Positions 44,503 to 54,567 of a stretch of DNA of 64,000 nucleotides are shown here, one piece after another. Below the pieces are notes generated by a model, which was not told the origin of the DNA, searched no databases, and saw only the letters and a list, made by a program, of their open reading frames with translations. A program made the translations under genes and the position numbers. Positions within the stretch are counted from its first letter, which is position 1; each line of letters begins with the position of its first letter. Origin of the DNA: Phytophthora sp. 'mugwort' (lineage: Eukaryota; Oomycota; Peronosporomycetes; Peronosporales; Peronosporaceae); contig JAUCEF010000017.1 in assembly GCA_033558025.1 (NCBI GenBank), forward strand, positions 2,046,001 through 2,110,000. The letters are read 5' to 3'.

Positions 44503-45905
44503 AAGTTAAGCCTCAAGGGACGACTTACCGCGCCTCGTCGGTGCCGAGAACTTTGACGTGTGGGGGCCCGCGAGTGCTCAGCCCTCGGCGGAAAGCATCT
44601 TCTCGGATTCGTCAAGAAGCCCGACTACGATGGCGTTTCCGAGGAAGAAGCTGAAGAGAACGAGAGCGACATGTCCAACGTCAACGACTCGCCTAAGCGC
44701 AAGCCAGCCTAAAAGGCTCATGTCGACTCTGATGCCGTTGGACTTTGAAGGAAGCGATAAAGAACTTAAGCCACCCTTCGGGTCTGGCAAAGACTCAGGA
44801 GATGACTCCGGCACGCCGATCAAGCGCAAGGATCTGCCCGCTATCCGCCCATTCAATCGCCGCCAGGCCGCCACGGACCGCAAGCATGGCTTCTAAGAGA
44901 CGCCCCAACCTCTCAACCAACGTGAGCCACGCCGCCAGGAAGTTATGACCAAATCTTCCCTGATGAAGACGATGGACAACACTCACTTCCGACTGGTCAA
45001 GATTCTCACGACCTCATACGATATATATAAATTCATCTGTCAAACGTATGAGGGCGCAGCCTTTCACGGCGACCCCTACTTCATCCAGCACTGCTTGATG
45101 GAGATCAAATACATAGAAGGCTCGGATCTCACTGAGTTCTTCCTCAAGCTGGAGAATGCGATGAAAGCCTCGGATGAGCCACCGAATCAGTGATGACGGA
45201 AAGACAGAAGTCTATGTATCTGTTCCATTCCATGCCCAAATCTTGGAAGAATGACCTCTGTATTTGGAAGGGTCGACGGAAGTACATCCCTGCGAAGACC
45301 TGAACAGAGCATTGAAGGAAAGGTTCGCGACATCCAGGCCCAAGAGCGCTACACGCTATCCAAGGGAACGCCGGAGACGACGGAAACCAAGAATGAGCGT
45401 GCTCTCGTCACTGCGGCACATACGCCCCGAACCCCAGGCCCTGATACTGACAATGTCTGCTCGTATTGTGATCGCCCGCGCCACACTATCCGACAGTTCG
45501 GCGGTCTGCAAAAAGATCTGCGCGACCGTGTCAAGGCTGACACGATACTCCCTGCGAATTTCGTGTTCAAAGGAGGAAACGCGAAAATAAACCATTCATA
45601 CCGCAACAACAACAAGACCTGGAACCGTGGACGCAATGATCGCGGCAACTCCAACCGTCGTGATAAGCGCAACAGGGGGGGGGGGGGGGGGCGATGCCGC
45701 TAAGCGTGGCAAGCACCGTGATCAAGAACGAGCCCGGAACCGCCCCCTCGACTCCGACTCCGACGATGAGGACGAGGACGAGGACGACGAACGTGGTAGT
45801 AACCGCAAGGTGTTTCGTCAAGAACGCCGTGATGTCGGACTAATCGTTGTCGCCACTATAGTCAACCCTCCCGTCAGCCTCACGGCTCAAGCCAACGTCA
45901 TGCTG
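44495..45905 (+). pseudogene. C1 gag
   Basis: The frame starts at the ATG in the primer site: MSSS, then a TAA where the relic at 15714 has CAA (Gln), then ASRDDLPRL and an open frame to 44896. The capsid part lies in other frames: YEGAAFHGDPYFIQHCLMEI (about 45047-45106) and EGSDLTEFFLKLENAMKA (45118-45171). A zinc knuckle CSYCDRPRHTIRQF (about 45460-45500) has lost its last Cys (Phe here). A Gly-rich stretch at a 17-base G run (45675-45691) shifts the frame into an acidic tail (SDSDDEDEDEDDE, 45750-45790). This is the particle protein of the element. Confidence 0.75.
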
Positions 45906-47395
45906 GACCCCACATGAACTGTCGACTCCGGGTATACGCGTCATGTGACGCACGAACCCCCAGTGGTTCACTGATATCACCACCAGCGGTGGCTCCATCA
46001 CGGTTGGCGGGAAGAATCAAATCCCAATTGAAGGAATTGGCCGTGTTGAACTGGAAGTCATTGACTTCAAAGGCAAGTTGAAGACGCTCACCCTTCACGG
46101 TTTGCTGTGCGGACCGTAATTGCACTTCAGCCTCTTGTCTGTCCCTGCGGCAGTGAAGCGTGACTTCCGCTTCAACTTCAACCGCAAGCAGTGCGCCGTG
46201 CAGACCGACCAGCGCTTCAGAATCAAGGCGCCTATGGCCACCAGCACGGACCTGTATCAGTTCCAAGCCAAACCTATGGCAACCCCAACGGCGCTAGTTG
46301 CCTCAGGTAAGCAACGATCTTTTCTGCTTTTGCACAAACGTTTTGGCGATGCTAACGCTCGCGTCTTGCATGGCCTATAGAGGAGCCAAGCCATTCATGG
46401 ACTGGATGGATCTGCGTGTGTAGCTCCAACGGCATATTTTTTCTGCGTTGCATGCACGTTAGCGAAGTCTCACTGCTCCCCATTATATTCTAGTAGAATT
46501 GCTGAACGTGCCAAATCTCTCCTAGGGAAAATTCATACAGACATTTGTGGTCCACTTCCTGTACCTAGCCTTACTGGTTGCTGTTACTTCTTGATATTTA
46601 TCGATGACTTCTCTCGATTCATGTTTACCTACCCGATCAAAGCTCGTAGCGACCTGTACGAATGTCGAATGCTTCTGGAAGAAAGCTTTGAATATCAGAA
46701 AAGATGTCAACAAACTTTAATGGCGTCGGCGGCGCATCGACGACGAAGAAATCCGAGTGCTACAGGCTGACAATGCAAAAGAGTATGAAAAGCTCGGTCG
46801 CTTGATCTTTAAAAAGTATGGAACTCATGCCCAGTTTACCAATGCGTACACACCTCAGCAGAATGGAGTGGCTGAACGCCGCATGTGTACAATTGTGGAA
46901 CGTGATCGCGCTTTGCTACTGGACGGTAAAACTTTCCAAGCCGTTTTAGGCCGGGTGCGTGAGTAATGCACCGCACGGATCAATATGACGCCAAAGTTCC
47001 AAGACGGATGGGCGTACACCGTATGAATTGTGGTACAATCGTATCCCGTCCTTGAACTACATTAAAATGTTCGGACGCAGTGCATACGTCCACATCACGG
47101 AGCAATACCGAGACAAGCTGGATGCCCGAGCACGGTTGTGCATTATCTTGGCATACCAGATCCTAAGAAAGGGTATCGCTTGATGGATATCAACACACAT
47201 GTCATTGTGTACAGTCGTGACGCTATCTTCAAAGAGGACGAATTTCCCCCTCTAGCTGACCAGACACCTACACCTGAGTCCTCACATCACGAGCAAACGA
47301 ACCATCTTGCGTCTGTACCTTTGCCTACACCGGCAGCTACTGCGGATCCTGCGACTCAGCGCCAACTCCCTGCACTTCGGGATTGCGCTTGACCA
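45906..47395 (+). pseudogene. C1 protease and integrase
   Basis: The protease begins TVDSGYTRHVTHEP (about 45918-45960), with DSG. The pre-integrase region has LLLHKRFGDANARVLHGL (46327-46380). Integrase keeps VLQADNAKEYEKLG (about 46757-46798, second Asp) and FTNAYTPQQNGVAERRMCTI (about 46836-46895, third acidic residue), but the first-Asp region around 46530-46560 lies in broken frames. The end reads GYRLMDINTHVIVYSRDAIF (47168-47230), then a Pro/Thr-rich linker. It has several stops and is not functional. Confidence 0.8.
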
Positions 47396-47566
47396 AACCG
47401 CAATCCAATACTCATTTCGAACGGAGCCAGTACACGACTCGCCCTGCTCTCCTGTCCGCAGGCGACCCCGTATCGATGCAGTGGATGCAATCCTAGATTC
47501 TGCGGAGACAGGCAAGAACAGGACCAACAGCGAAACTTACTGTACACACTACTAGCTATTCGCTAT

Positions 47567-49093
47567 GTGTCTGAACCCACTATGTATCGAGAAACAATAC
47601 GATCTTCTCACGCTATTCAGCGGAAAACCGCAGCTAAGTCTGAATACAAGTATTTCATGGACAATGAAACGTGGACACTAGTACCCCCTCCTCGGGGACG
47701 AAAGATTCTCACGAGCCGCTGGGTATTTATTGTCAAGTATAGTGGAGCAGGCGAGACTGACCGCTTCAAAGCATGGCTAGCGATCAAAGGTTTCCTTCGG
47801 CAGCATGCCATTGATTATAACGAGGTCTTTTCCCCTGTTATCAGGATGAAAGTACTCAGACTACTCCTCACAGTCGCAGCCCTGCTCGATCTTGAGATTC
47901 ACCAAATGGATGTCAAAACGGCATTTCTTAACAGTTTTCTTGAGGAAGAAATCTACATGGCTCAACCGGAAGGATTCAAAATCCCGGGTAAGGAGCATCT
48001 AGTGCGCAAACTCCTGAAGAGTCTGTACGAGTTGAAATAAGCTCCCCGTGGCTGGTACCAAAAGTCGTCTGTTTTCCTTGTGAGCCTTGGATTCCATAAA
48101 CGCATCAAAAGTAGCTGTGTCTTCATACGCACTATCGATGGTGTCACCTGCTATATTACAGTGTACTTTGACGATCTCTTGATCATTGCACCCACTCCAG
48201 CCCTCGTCAGTGAGTTGAAATCCGCAAATAAGAAGCGGTTCTCCATGACAGATTTAGGGGAGGTAAAGTACTTACTCGGCTGGTCTATTCAACGCAACAG
48301 TAAGAACCGAGCGATCTTTATCCACTATCACAAGTACGCTACGACCGTCCTCAGCGACTACATTCCGTACCCTGTTGCGACCCTAGCAGATCGGAACGCT
48401 AAACTCTTCCTAAACAGCCAACCTAGCAGTGAGGCAGAGAAAAATGCGATGAAAGATATTTCGTATCGTGAAGCTGTCGGTGGTGTTATGTACCTCGTGG
48501 TAGGCACTCGACCCTACATGGTCTTTTACATGCGAGAGATCAGCCAATTTCTAGCGAATCCTGGGATGGAGCACTGGAACGCCGTTATTCCTGGCCTCAA
48601 GTACCTTGCAGGAACCAAAGACTACGGTCTGATGCTGAGAGGCTCGCTGAATATCACCCCAGAGAATTTAGCTGGCAGTCTGATGGCCTATAGCTACTCG
48701 GGCTATGCCAACTGCCCCGACACACGACGTTCGGTCGGCGGGTACGTGACTATGTTAGCTAACAGTCCAATCTCTTGGCTCTCCCATAAACACCACACTG
48801 TGGTTCTATCTACAACAGAGGCAGAATACATCGCCCTATGTCACTGCATGCAAGAGATGATATCCCTCAAACTCCTTCTCCAGGAGCTAGGTTTTATAGC
48901 TATACAGCCCAACGTAATTTTGGAAGACAACCAAAGCTGCATCAAGATCAGCTACAATCCCGAATTACACGGAAGATCGAAGCACATACATGTTATTTAC
49001 TGCTTTGTGCAAGAAAAAGAAGAGCGGCACGAATTCAACGTCGTCTACTGCAATACCAAAGAAATGTGGCTGATATCTTCCCAAAAGCGCTAG
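47567..49093 (+). pseudogene. C1 reverse transcriptase and RNase H (one internal stop)
   Basis: One frame runs 47567-49093 with a single TAA at 48038-48040, where the family has Gln in LKQAPRGW. RT blocks: NETWTLVPPPRGRK (47669-47710), QMDVKTAFLNSFLEEEIYMA (47904-47963) and YFDDLLIIAP (48164-48193; usually YVDD). RNase H: YSYSGYANCPDTRRSVGGYV (about 48693-48750), LSTTEAEYIALCHCMQEM (48805-48860) and NQSCIKISYNPELHGRSKHI (about 48930-48990). It is the best preserved gene of the element. With the stop read through it would be nearly full length. The frame shifts once more around 49070 (ADIFPKAL). Confidence 0.85.
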
Positions 49094-49271
49094 ACAAGTA
49101 TCAGTTCAGAGAACTAAGGACCAAGCTCAGGATGAGTCCCCTGGAAGCTAATCCAGGTCATTCCGTATAGTGTGCGAGTAAATCATTAATGCATGAAGTG
49201 TGTCTACCTACAATGCGTTCTTATATTTTTCCCTCTGGGTTTATAGTTGTTCGCAGCAAAAGGATTTTTCC

Positions 49272-51020
49272 TCATTGAGGTTTCCCTGGTCTAGTACCGA
49301 GCCCATACAGACACATACCACCATATCCCATGCAAACGAACACCATATTGCTAGGAAACTTTATTATCAGTAAGGCAAACCCGCGGAAATCCCTACCGAC
49401 TCCTACCTCCCACTTCTTCATGAAGAGGATGAATGGACGAACAAATGCATAAAAGTTGATCAAGGCCTCAGCTGACGCGACTGGCTTCCCTTGTTCCAAG
49501 TTGTGGATAAGCTGCTTGTTGCCTTGAACGGTGAGCACAATTCCATGTCCGACGAAGCTGTGATTGTAAGCCGCAACGATGTAAACTCCATCGGTGAGAT
49601 GAACCTCCTCTAATATTCGTGCTCCACGACGTCCAGCAACCGCGAAGTTGTTATTAGCAATCGCGTTGTAAAACAGGGCACGACCAGCATCCCGGAGACG
49701 ATGCAAGAACCATAGCACAACTTTCCACGTAGTTCCCTTAGAGAGATCCAAATTGTTGATAGCCAATTCATCACGCACAAACTTGTCAATATCTTGCTGT
49801 GTCACGATGTCCGGACGCCCGGCTAACTCAGCTGCACGCTTCAAAGCATTCAGCATACAGAAGTCTTGGGTATTTGCTCCAAGAAGAGCAATTCCATACT
49901 CGTCCTTCTTCCAAAAGGTTTAAAACTTTTGAAGGCCAGAGGCTTCCCAGTGATCAACGAGATCCAGCTCTTTTTTTTCAGAGGCTTTCCAGTGATCAAC
50001 GAGATCCATCTCTTTTTCAAACCCATCATCCTGCAATATGGTTCTTGGCTCTCAAGTGCGTTGGTAGTAACGGCGACATTCGATCAGCTGGTGTACCTAA
50101 AGAACTTGGTACTCGAGTCCGCGAGGTGTCTCCCATCGATTGTTAATATGTGCCACGCGCCATGTCTTCGTAGTGGTCGCATAATCGGTATCAACAATCA
50201 CACTGCTGCCGGTGTAATGCTCCCCGTATATGGGGTAGTACAACTGATCCGTAGAGTAGCCACTATATCGGTAGCGGTAGCCACCATAGCCACGTGGTCG
50301 GTGGTGGGGTGGTAGCAGTTTGATCATCGTGGTCGGTTGCAGTAGTCTCATCATCGAGCGTGCCGACATGACGCTCACTATTGCAGCTTTGACACACCGT
50401 GGCGGTCTCACTGTTGAGATAGGTGCACAGCATGCATACCCATAATTTCAACTCCTCCAAGTCGGTGATTGTAATTACTTGGTTAGTGACACTAGCTGTA
50501 TTTTCGGTGGCAGCAACGCCAGTGTTTATGGGACTAGACTCGTAGTCTGTGACACCAACAGTTCAGTCGGTGGCAGCAGTACACTGGCTGTGATTGTAGT
50601 CACCTGGTCGGTGACAGGAAATGGTGATCTGAGTGGCAGAGCATGGCTCTGAGCATGGCTGGCCTTCCTGAGCCTCTACGGACTCAGCACGCGCCAGTAC
50701 TTGCGATCCTCTCGTCATAGTCCCGACGACCTCGCCCGTCACGGCCCCCGCGGCTGTCCTTCGCTCGCTGGGCGGCTCTTGCCTTCTTGAGTACCCTGAT
50801 CAGCGCTGCTATCCTGGGCTTCCTTATCTTCGACCCTTTCAAGCTCGAAGACGGCTTGCCCAACAGGACCCACTTGCCTCCACTCCTGTCCTCCAGATCC
50901 TCGTCTTGGCGTGACCTGCCGTGACCTCTTTCGCAAACAGCACGGCTGCAAGCGCAAAGTCAGATAAGCAACACGCGGGTTTCCTCAATGGGAACTTTGA
51001 GGCTGAGCAGTCATTTTAGG
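49272..51020 (-). pseudogene. Antisense cargo gene of C1: RanBP2 zinc finger, chromodomain, papain-like domain
   Basis: Minus-strand order: charged N-terminal part (51020-50740); a Thr-rich part (about 50570-50460) with one stop; a canonical RanBP2 finger WVCMLCTYLNSETATVCQSC (about 50442-50383); after a shift, a Gly/Tyr-rich stretch with RGYGGYRYRYSGY (about 50304-50266). The chromodomain runs EYQVL-stop-VHQ to QRT-stop-EPRTILQDDG (about 50115-50030), its two Trp codons being TAG (50097-50099) and TGA (50052-50054). A tandem duplicate of EKEMDLVDHW (about 50010) and EKKELDLVDHW (about 49980-49945) follows. After a TAA at 49920-49922 comes DFCMLNALKRAAEL (candidate Cys, about 49865-49825), then LTDGVYIVAAYNHSFVGHGI (candidate His, about 49595-49535), ending at 49272. 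The same domain order is seen at 30384-32091. The protease identity is inferred from motif order only. Confidence 0.6.
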
Positions 51021-51072
51021 TGAAACAGGGTCGACTCGCAACATCTTATATTATTGGATTATATTCTATCAA

Positions 51073-51091
51073 TCAAAGGAGGCAGGGAGGC
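51073..51091 (+). other. Polypurine tract of C1
   Basis: A purine-rich run (CAAAGGAGGCAGGGAGGCG) sits directly before the 3' LTR at 51092. Confidence 0.6.
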
Positions 51092-51356
51092 GGTTGAAGT
51101 AGCCTCTTTGTATTATGGTACTATGTACCAATCAGCCTGTACTGTGCTGATGACCAGTTATTAAAAAAAAACTTTTGAGGTGTTAAATATGGAATTTTGT
51201 ATATAATACTGAAGTCCATAGTTAAAGGCATGGTTGCCTTCAGCACCAGCCATCTCCTGCTGCCTGCAGGAGATCTCTCTATTCAATATACCTCACTTCG
51301 TCTTTGCCCTTCTACTTCACACCATTCGCTTTTTTATCCAGCTATTACCTTCAACA
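51092..51356 (+). repeat. C1 3' LTR
   Basis: 265-bp copy of the 5' LTR. Its first base is G instead of T (GGTTGAAG), it has an extra A run near 51164-51172, and it keeps the hairpin (51252-51274) and the CCTTCAACA end. The right TSD, TAAAC, is 51357-51361. Confidence 0.9.
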
Positions 51357-51361
51357 TAAAC

Positions 51362-51834
51362 AATAGACCAGCTCAGGAGTTGTACTCTAGAGTGCAACTG
51401 TTTGATTAAGCGGCTTTCGCGGTGCAATAAAACCTCCTGCAATTGACGAGCTCTTCGGAATGATACGTTGGGCAATTATGCACTCGACGTGTCGACCCCA
51501 GTGTATGGCGTCTCGTCCACCGCGTTTGCACTCACATCGGGCGTAGCGAACGACATAGGTCAAGCTGGTCGTGCAAGCGTTGGAGGGTCTGCGTCAAGGT
51601 CCGGACTACCTCGACACGAGTGACGCCGAGAAAAGAACCGCGCCCCTCCGAACACGAACGGGTTCCTGCTCGATGGGCTCTCGCAGCATAAATACACCGA
51701 CCAAGCCGTCTTTCTACTCGACAATCGCTGGGACGCCATGATTTCGGACGAGAAGTACCGCTCCGGTGCGAGTTGGGGGGTACGTGGCGCAGTCATTGGA
51801 GCGGGGCATTGATCTCTTCACGTCACTGAGCCAC
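51362..51834 (+). other. Flank between C1 and C2 with a broken coding-like stretch
   Basis: Between the two copia elements, shifted plus-strand frames read YGVSSTAFALTSGVANDIG (about 51500-51560), YTDQAVFLLDNRWDAMISDE (about 51690-51750) and VAQSLERGIDLFTSLSHP (about 51786-51836). The sequence looks coding but changes frame. A similar-looking stretch resumes right of C2 at 59047-59252, so C2 may have inserted into this gene. I recognise no domain. Confidence 0.35.
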
Positions 51835-51839
51835 CCGTG

Positions 51840-52382
51840 TGAGATGACGCGGTGTGTGTCACCGCACTATTCGCAAGCTGTCCACTTCTTAGGGTAGGCG
51901 CCATAACAGCCACCGTACAATAATACAAAGTAGAACAGTTATATGCAAAAAAAGTAGTATGCAATGATAACACTACGTGCCGGGCAAAGTACCGCGACAG
52001 AACCAGTGCTCTGGTGCGGGAAGCTCTCTATCTCTCTCTTGCAGTGCTCGCTGAGGTGCAAAAGCTGAAGTGAGTGAGAGAGGGAGAGCCCCACGCCCCA
52101 GCACACCGTTCCGCATAATGAGATTAGGATTAGTATAACGAAGGCTAATACAAACATACCTTCCTTGCAGTGCGCAGCACCATCTCGGCAGCTCTCAGTC
52201 AACAGTGTCCTTCGGCATATAGTTGCCAGCATGTACATCAACGCCAGCAGGCGGCGGATGTGGCACCAGTCAGCCGCGTGGTTGCGTTGTAGGCTCTCTG
52301 GCAGGATATGCAGGATATGCAGAGTAGGTACTGATGTCGGCCTTGACGTCGGTGAGCTACGCGAGCGTCATGCCTACTCACA
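51840..52382 (-). repeat. C2 3' LTR
   Basis: 543 bp. On the minus strand it starts TGTGAGTAGG and ends CATCTCA. It is very similar to the right copy apart from small changes, for example TATGCAAAAAAAGTAG here and TATGCAAAAAAGTAG there, and an extra GGGTCC in the right copy. A purine-rich GGGATAAGTGGGAG precedes it on the minus strand (52383-52396). Confidence 0.9.
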
Positions 52383-52639
52383 CTCCCACTTATCCCGGCG
52401 GCGAGTGCCAAGTCACTCGTGATCACAACGCACTCAAAGACCAACAGCCGCTTGAGTGACAGCATGGCTCGTAGCAGTCACCGCACACAGTGTTATAGCA
52501 CTCCACGCGTCCTGCTTCCCTTCCGTCCTTCGCAGTTGAAGTCGGTTGTGTTTATGGTGTGGCGCAGCCAACGCACATGCACAGCATCACATCGTTCCTT
52601 ATCTTCGACTTGCAGTAGTGGTAGTCGGGGCGGTTGCCT

Positions 52640-54567
52640 CGTCCATAGTCTGTGAGGCGTTTACTAAGCTGTCAGCATTCACGACTGGAAGCACTTTCAT
52701 CGCTTTGCGGAAGCGAGCAAAGCTTCACCGCTGCGAGTGCGTTCGTCGTGATGTCCGCCACCACCTCTTTAGTGCCTATGTGTTATGTACTCAGGAGCTT
52801 TAGTTTCACGTTGCGACGCATCATGTGCCGCTTGTTGTCGATGTGCTTCGACTTCGAATGCTTGCCAGGTTTGGCAGTCAACGCAATAGCACCTTGGTTG
52901 TCTCCAAGCAGTAGTGGTACATGATGCTCCCAGGCTAGCTCCTTGCAAAGGCCAGCAAGCTACAGCAAGACCTTGGCCGTTTCAAACATGGCAATGTACT
53001 CGGCTTCACATGTGCTGAGCGCGTTGATCGCCTGCTTGCGAGATGCGTACGAGATGACATTCCCGTCAAGTGTCGTCACGTAGCCGCTGACGCTGCGGCG
53101 GTCCACTGGATCACTGGCATAATCAGTATCAGAGTACGCAGCAATGCGTACACCAGTGTGTAACTCCATGTTCATCACCAGGCCATAGTCACACGTAGCT
53201 TTCAGGTAGCGCAGCACCCTCTTAGCTTGTGCATAGTGTGTATGGTCGTAGTTAGCAAGATACTTGCCCAAGTGTCTCGTAGCATGAGCAATGTCAGGTC
53301 TCAAAGCGCTCACGAGGTACTGGAGTGCACCCACCAGTTCACGATATGGTAGGTAATCCTTCGTCGCTGGGACCACCACTTTCGTAGGTGTTGTCGCTTC
53401 AGGCGTCGCACAGCCATTACAGTCACTCATGTGGAAGCGCTTCAGCACTTCCAACACGTACTGATGCTGTGAGTACACAATCTGCCGGCGCGGCCGGTCA
53501 ATCAGGATCTCAACGCCCAAGAGGTACTTTACCGTGCTTACCGTTGTTAGCTCGAATATTTTCTTGCAACGCAGCTGCAATCTCAGCATCAGATCCTTGG
53601 GGGCCATAAGCAGTAGGTCGTCGACGTACACAGTTAGCAGCAATTGACTTCTTGCCCTTCTTTCAAAACGTAAAGTCCGTAGTTTGAGTCGGTCTTGACG
53701 AATCCCATCGCACCCAGCTTCGCATGAAACGTGCGATTCCAAATGTTCGGGCTTGTTTTAGCCCATACAAGCACTTCAGTAGTCGACAGATAAAGCCTGG
53801 TCCATCCACTTGGAAGCCAGGTGGTTGCTCCATGAAGATCAGTTCCTCAAGGGTCGCCGTACAAGAACGCAGTCTTGACGCCATATTGCAGCCCCTCTGC
53901 ACAGCGTAGTAGATGGCAGCCCTGATAGTATCGAATCTAATGACAGGAGCGTAAGTCTCGTTGTAGTTGATCCCCAGCTGCTGCTTAAACCCATGAATCA
54001 CCAGTCTGGCCTTAAATCTCTTGGTTATTCCTCGCTCGTCTCGTTTGACGGCAAAACCTCAGCGACAAGTGATGACCTTGATGCTCTTTGGCCACCTTTC
54101 TCGGCACCAGCTTCCAGGTCTTATGGTCTCTGAGCGATTTCAGTTCAGCCAGCATTGCTGCTCTCCACTGGGGCCAAGGCCTTGTTGGCACACGCTTGCT
54201 TGTATGTTGTCGGAATTGGCACGTCAGCAGTAGCCTACACGTGACCCACCACATAGTCTGCCAACCTAACATTCGGGCGTTAAGCTCGCCTTTGTCTCTT
54301 GAGACAGGGATCAGTAGGTGGAGGTTGTATCTCGAAACCGCCGGTTTCCTTCTCCACCACAGCTTTCTTTCGCGCACGGTGCTTCCGTCGCTTCTTGGTT
54401 GTCTTCTTCACCGCAGATGGTTCCATGGCCGGTCTAACAGGTACTGCAACACTTTGCTGTGACTCCAGGCTCTCAGCAATCGAGACTGAGTCATCACCTT
54501 GCAAACTCCCACTGGATCTTCGCATCATGTCCGGGGGTACATCAGCTATGGCCAGCACTTCAAGCAA
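52640..54567 (-). pseudogene. C2 reverse transcriptase and RNase H
   Basis: The RT N-terminal half (54567-53745) is broken: a basic linker (KKTTKKRRKHRARKKAVVEK, about 54415-54355), then GINYNETYAPVIRFDTI (about 53976-53925) and LIFMEQPPGFQVDGPGFICR (about 53840-53780). The rest, 53742-52960, is one open 260-residue frame with the intact active site YVDDLLLMAP (about 53622-53593), STVKYLLGVEI (about 53540), and RNase H starting YSDTDYASDPVDRRSVSGYV (about 53130-53071) with LSTCEAEYIAMFETAKVLL at its end. Beyond the stop, a shifted frame continues with the KHSKSKHID block (about 52860). The catalytic YVDD is kept, but the shifts make it inactive. Confidence 0.8.

Larger units (their letters stand above)
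44229..51356 (+). mobile_element. Ty1/copia element C1 with antisense cargo gene
   Basis: It is bounded by LTRs (44229-44490 and 51092-51356) and by an exact 5-bp target duplication TAAAC (44224-44228 and 51357-51361). The internal order gag, protease, integrase, RT, RNase H defines Ty1/copia. Between RNase H (ends 49093) and the purine tract before the 3' LTR lie about 2 kb carrying an antisense gene. Because LTRs and TSD are matched, this cargo travelled with the element or inserted into it later; no second TSD was seen around it. Gag-pol is broken, including a stop at 48038-48040 in RT. Confidence 0.9.
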
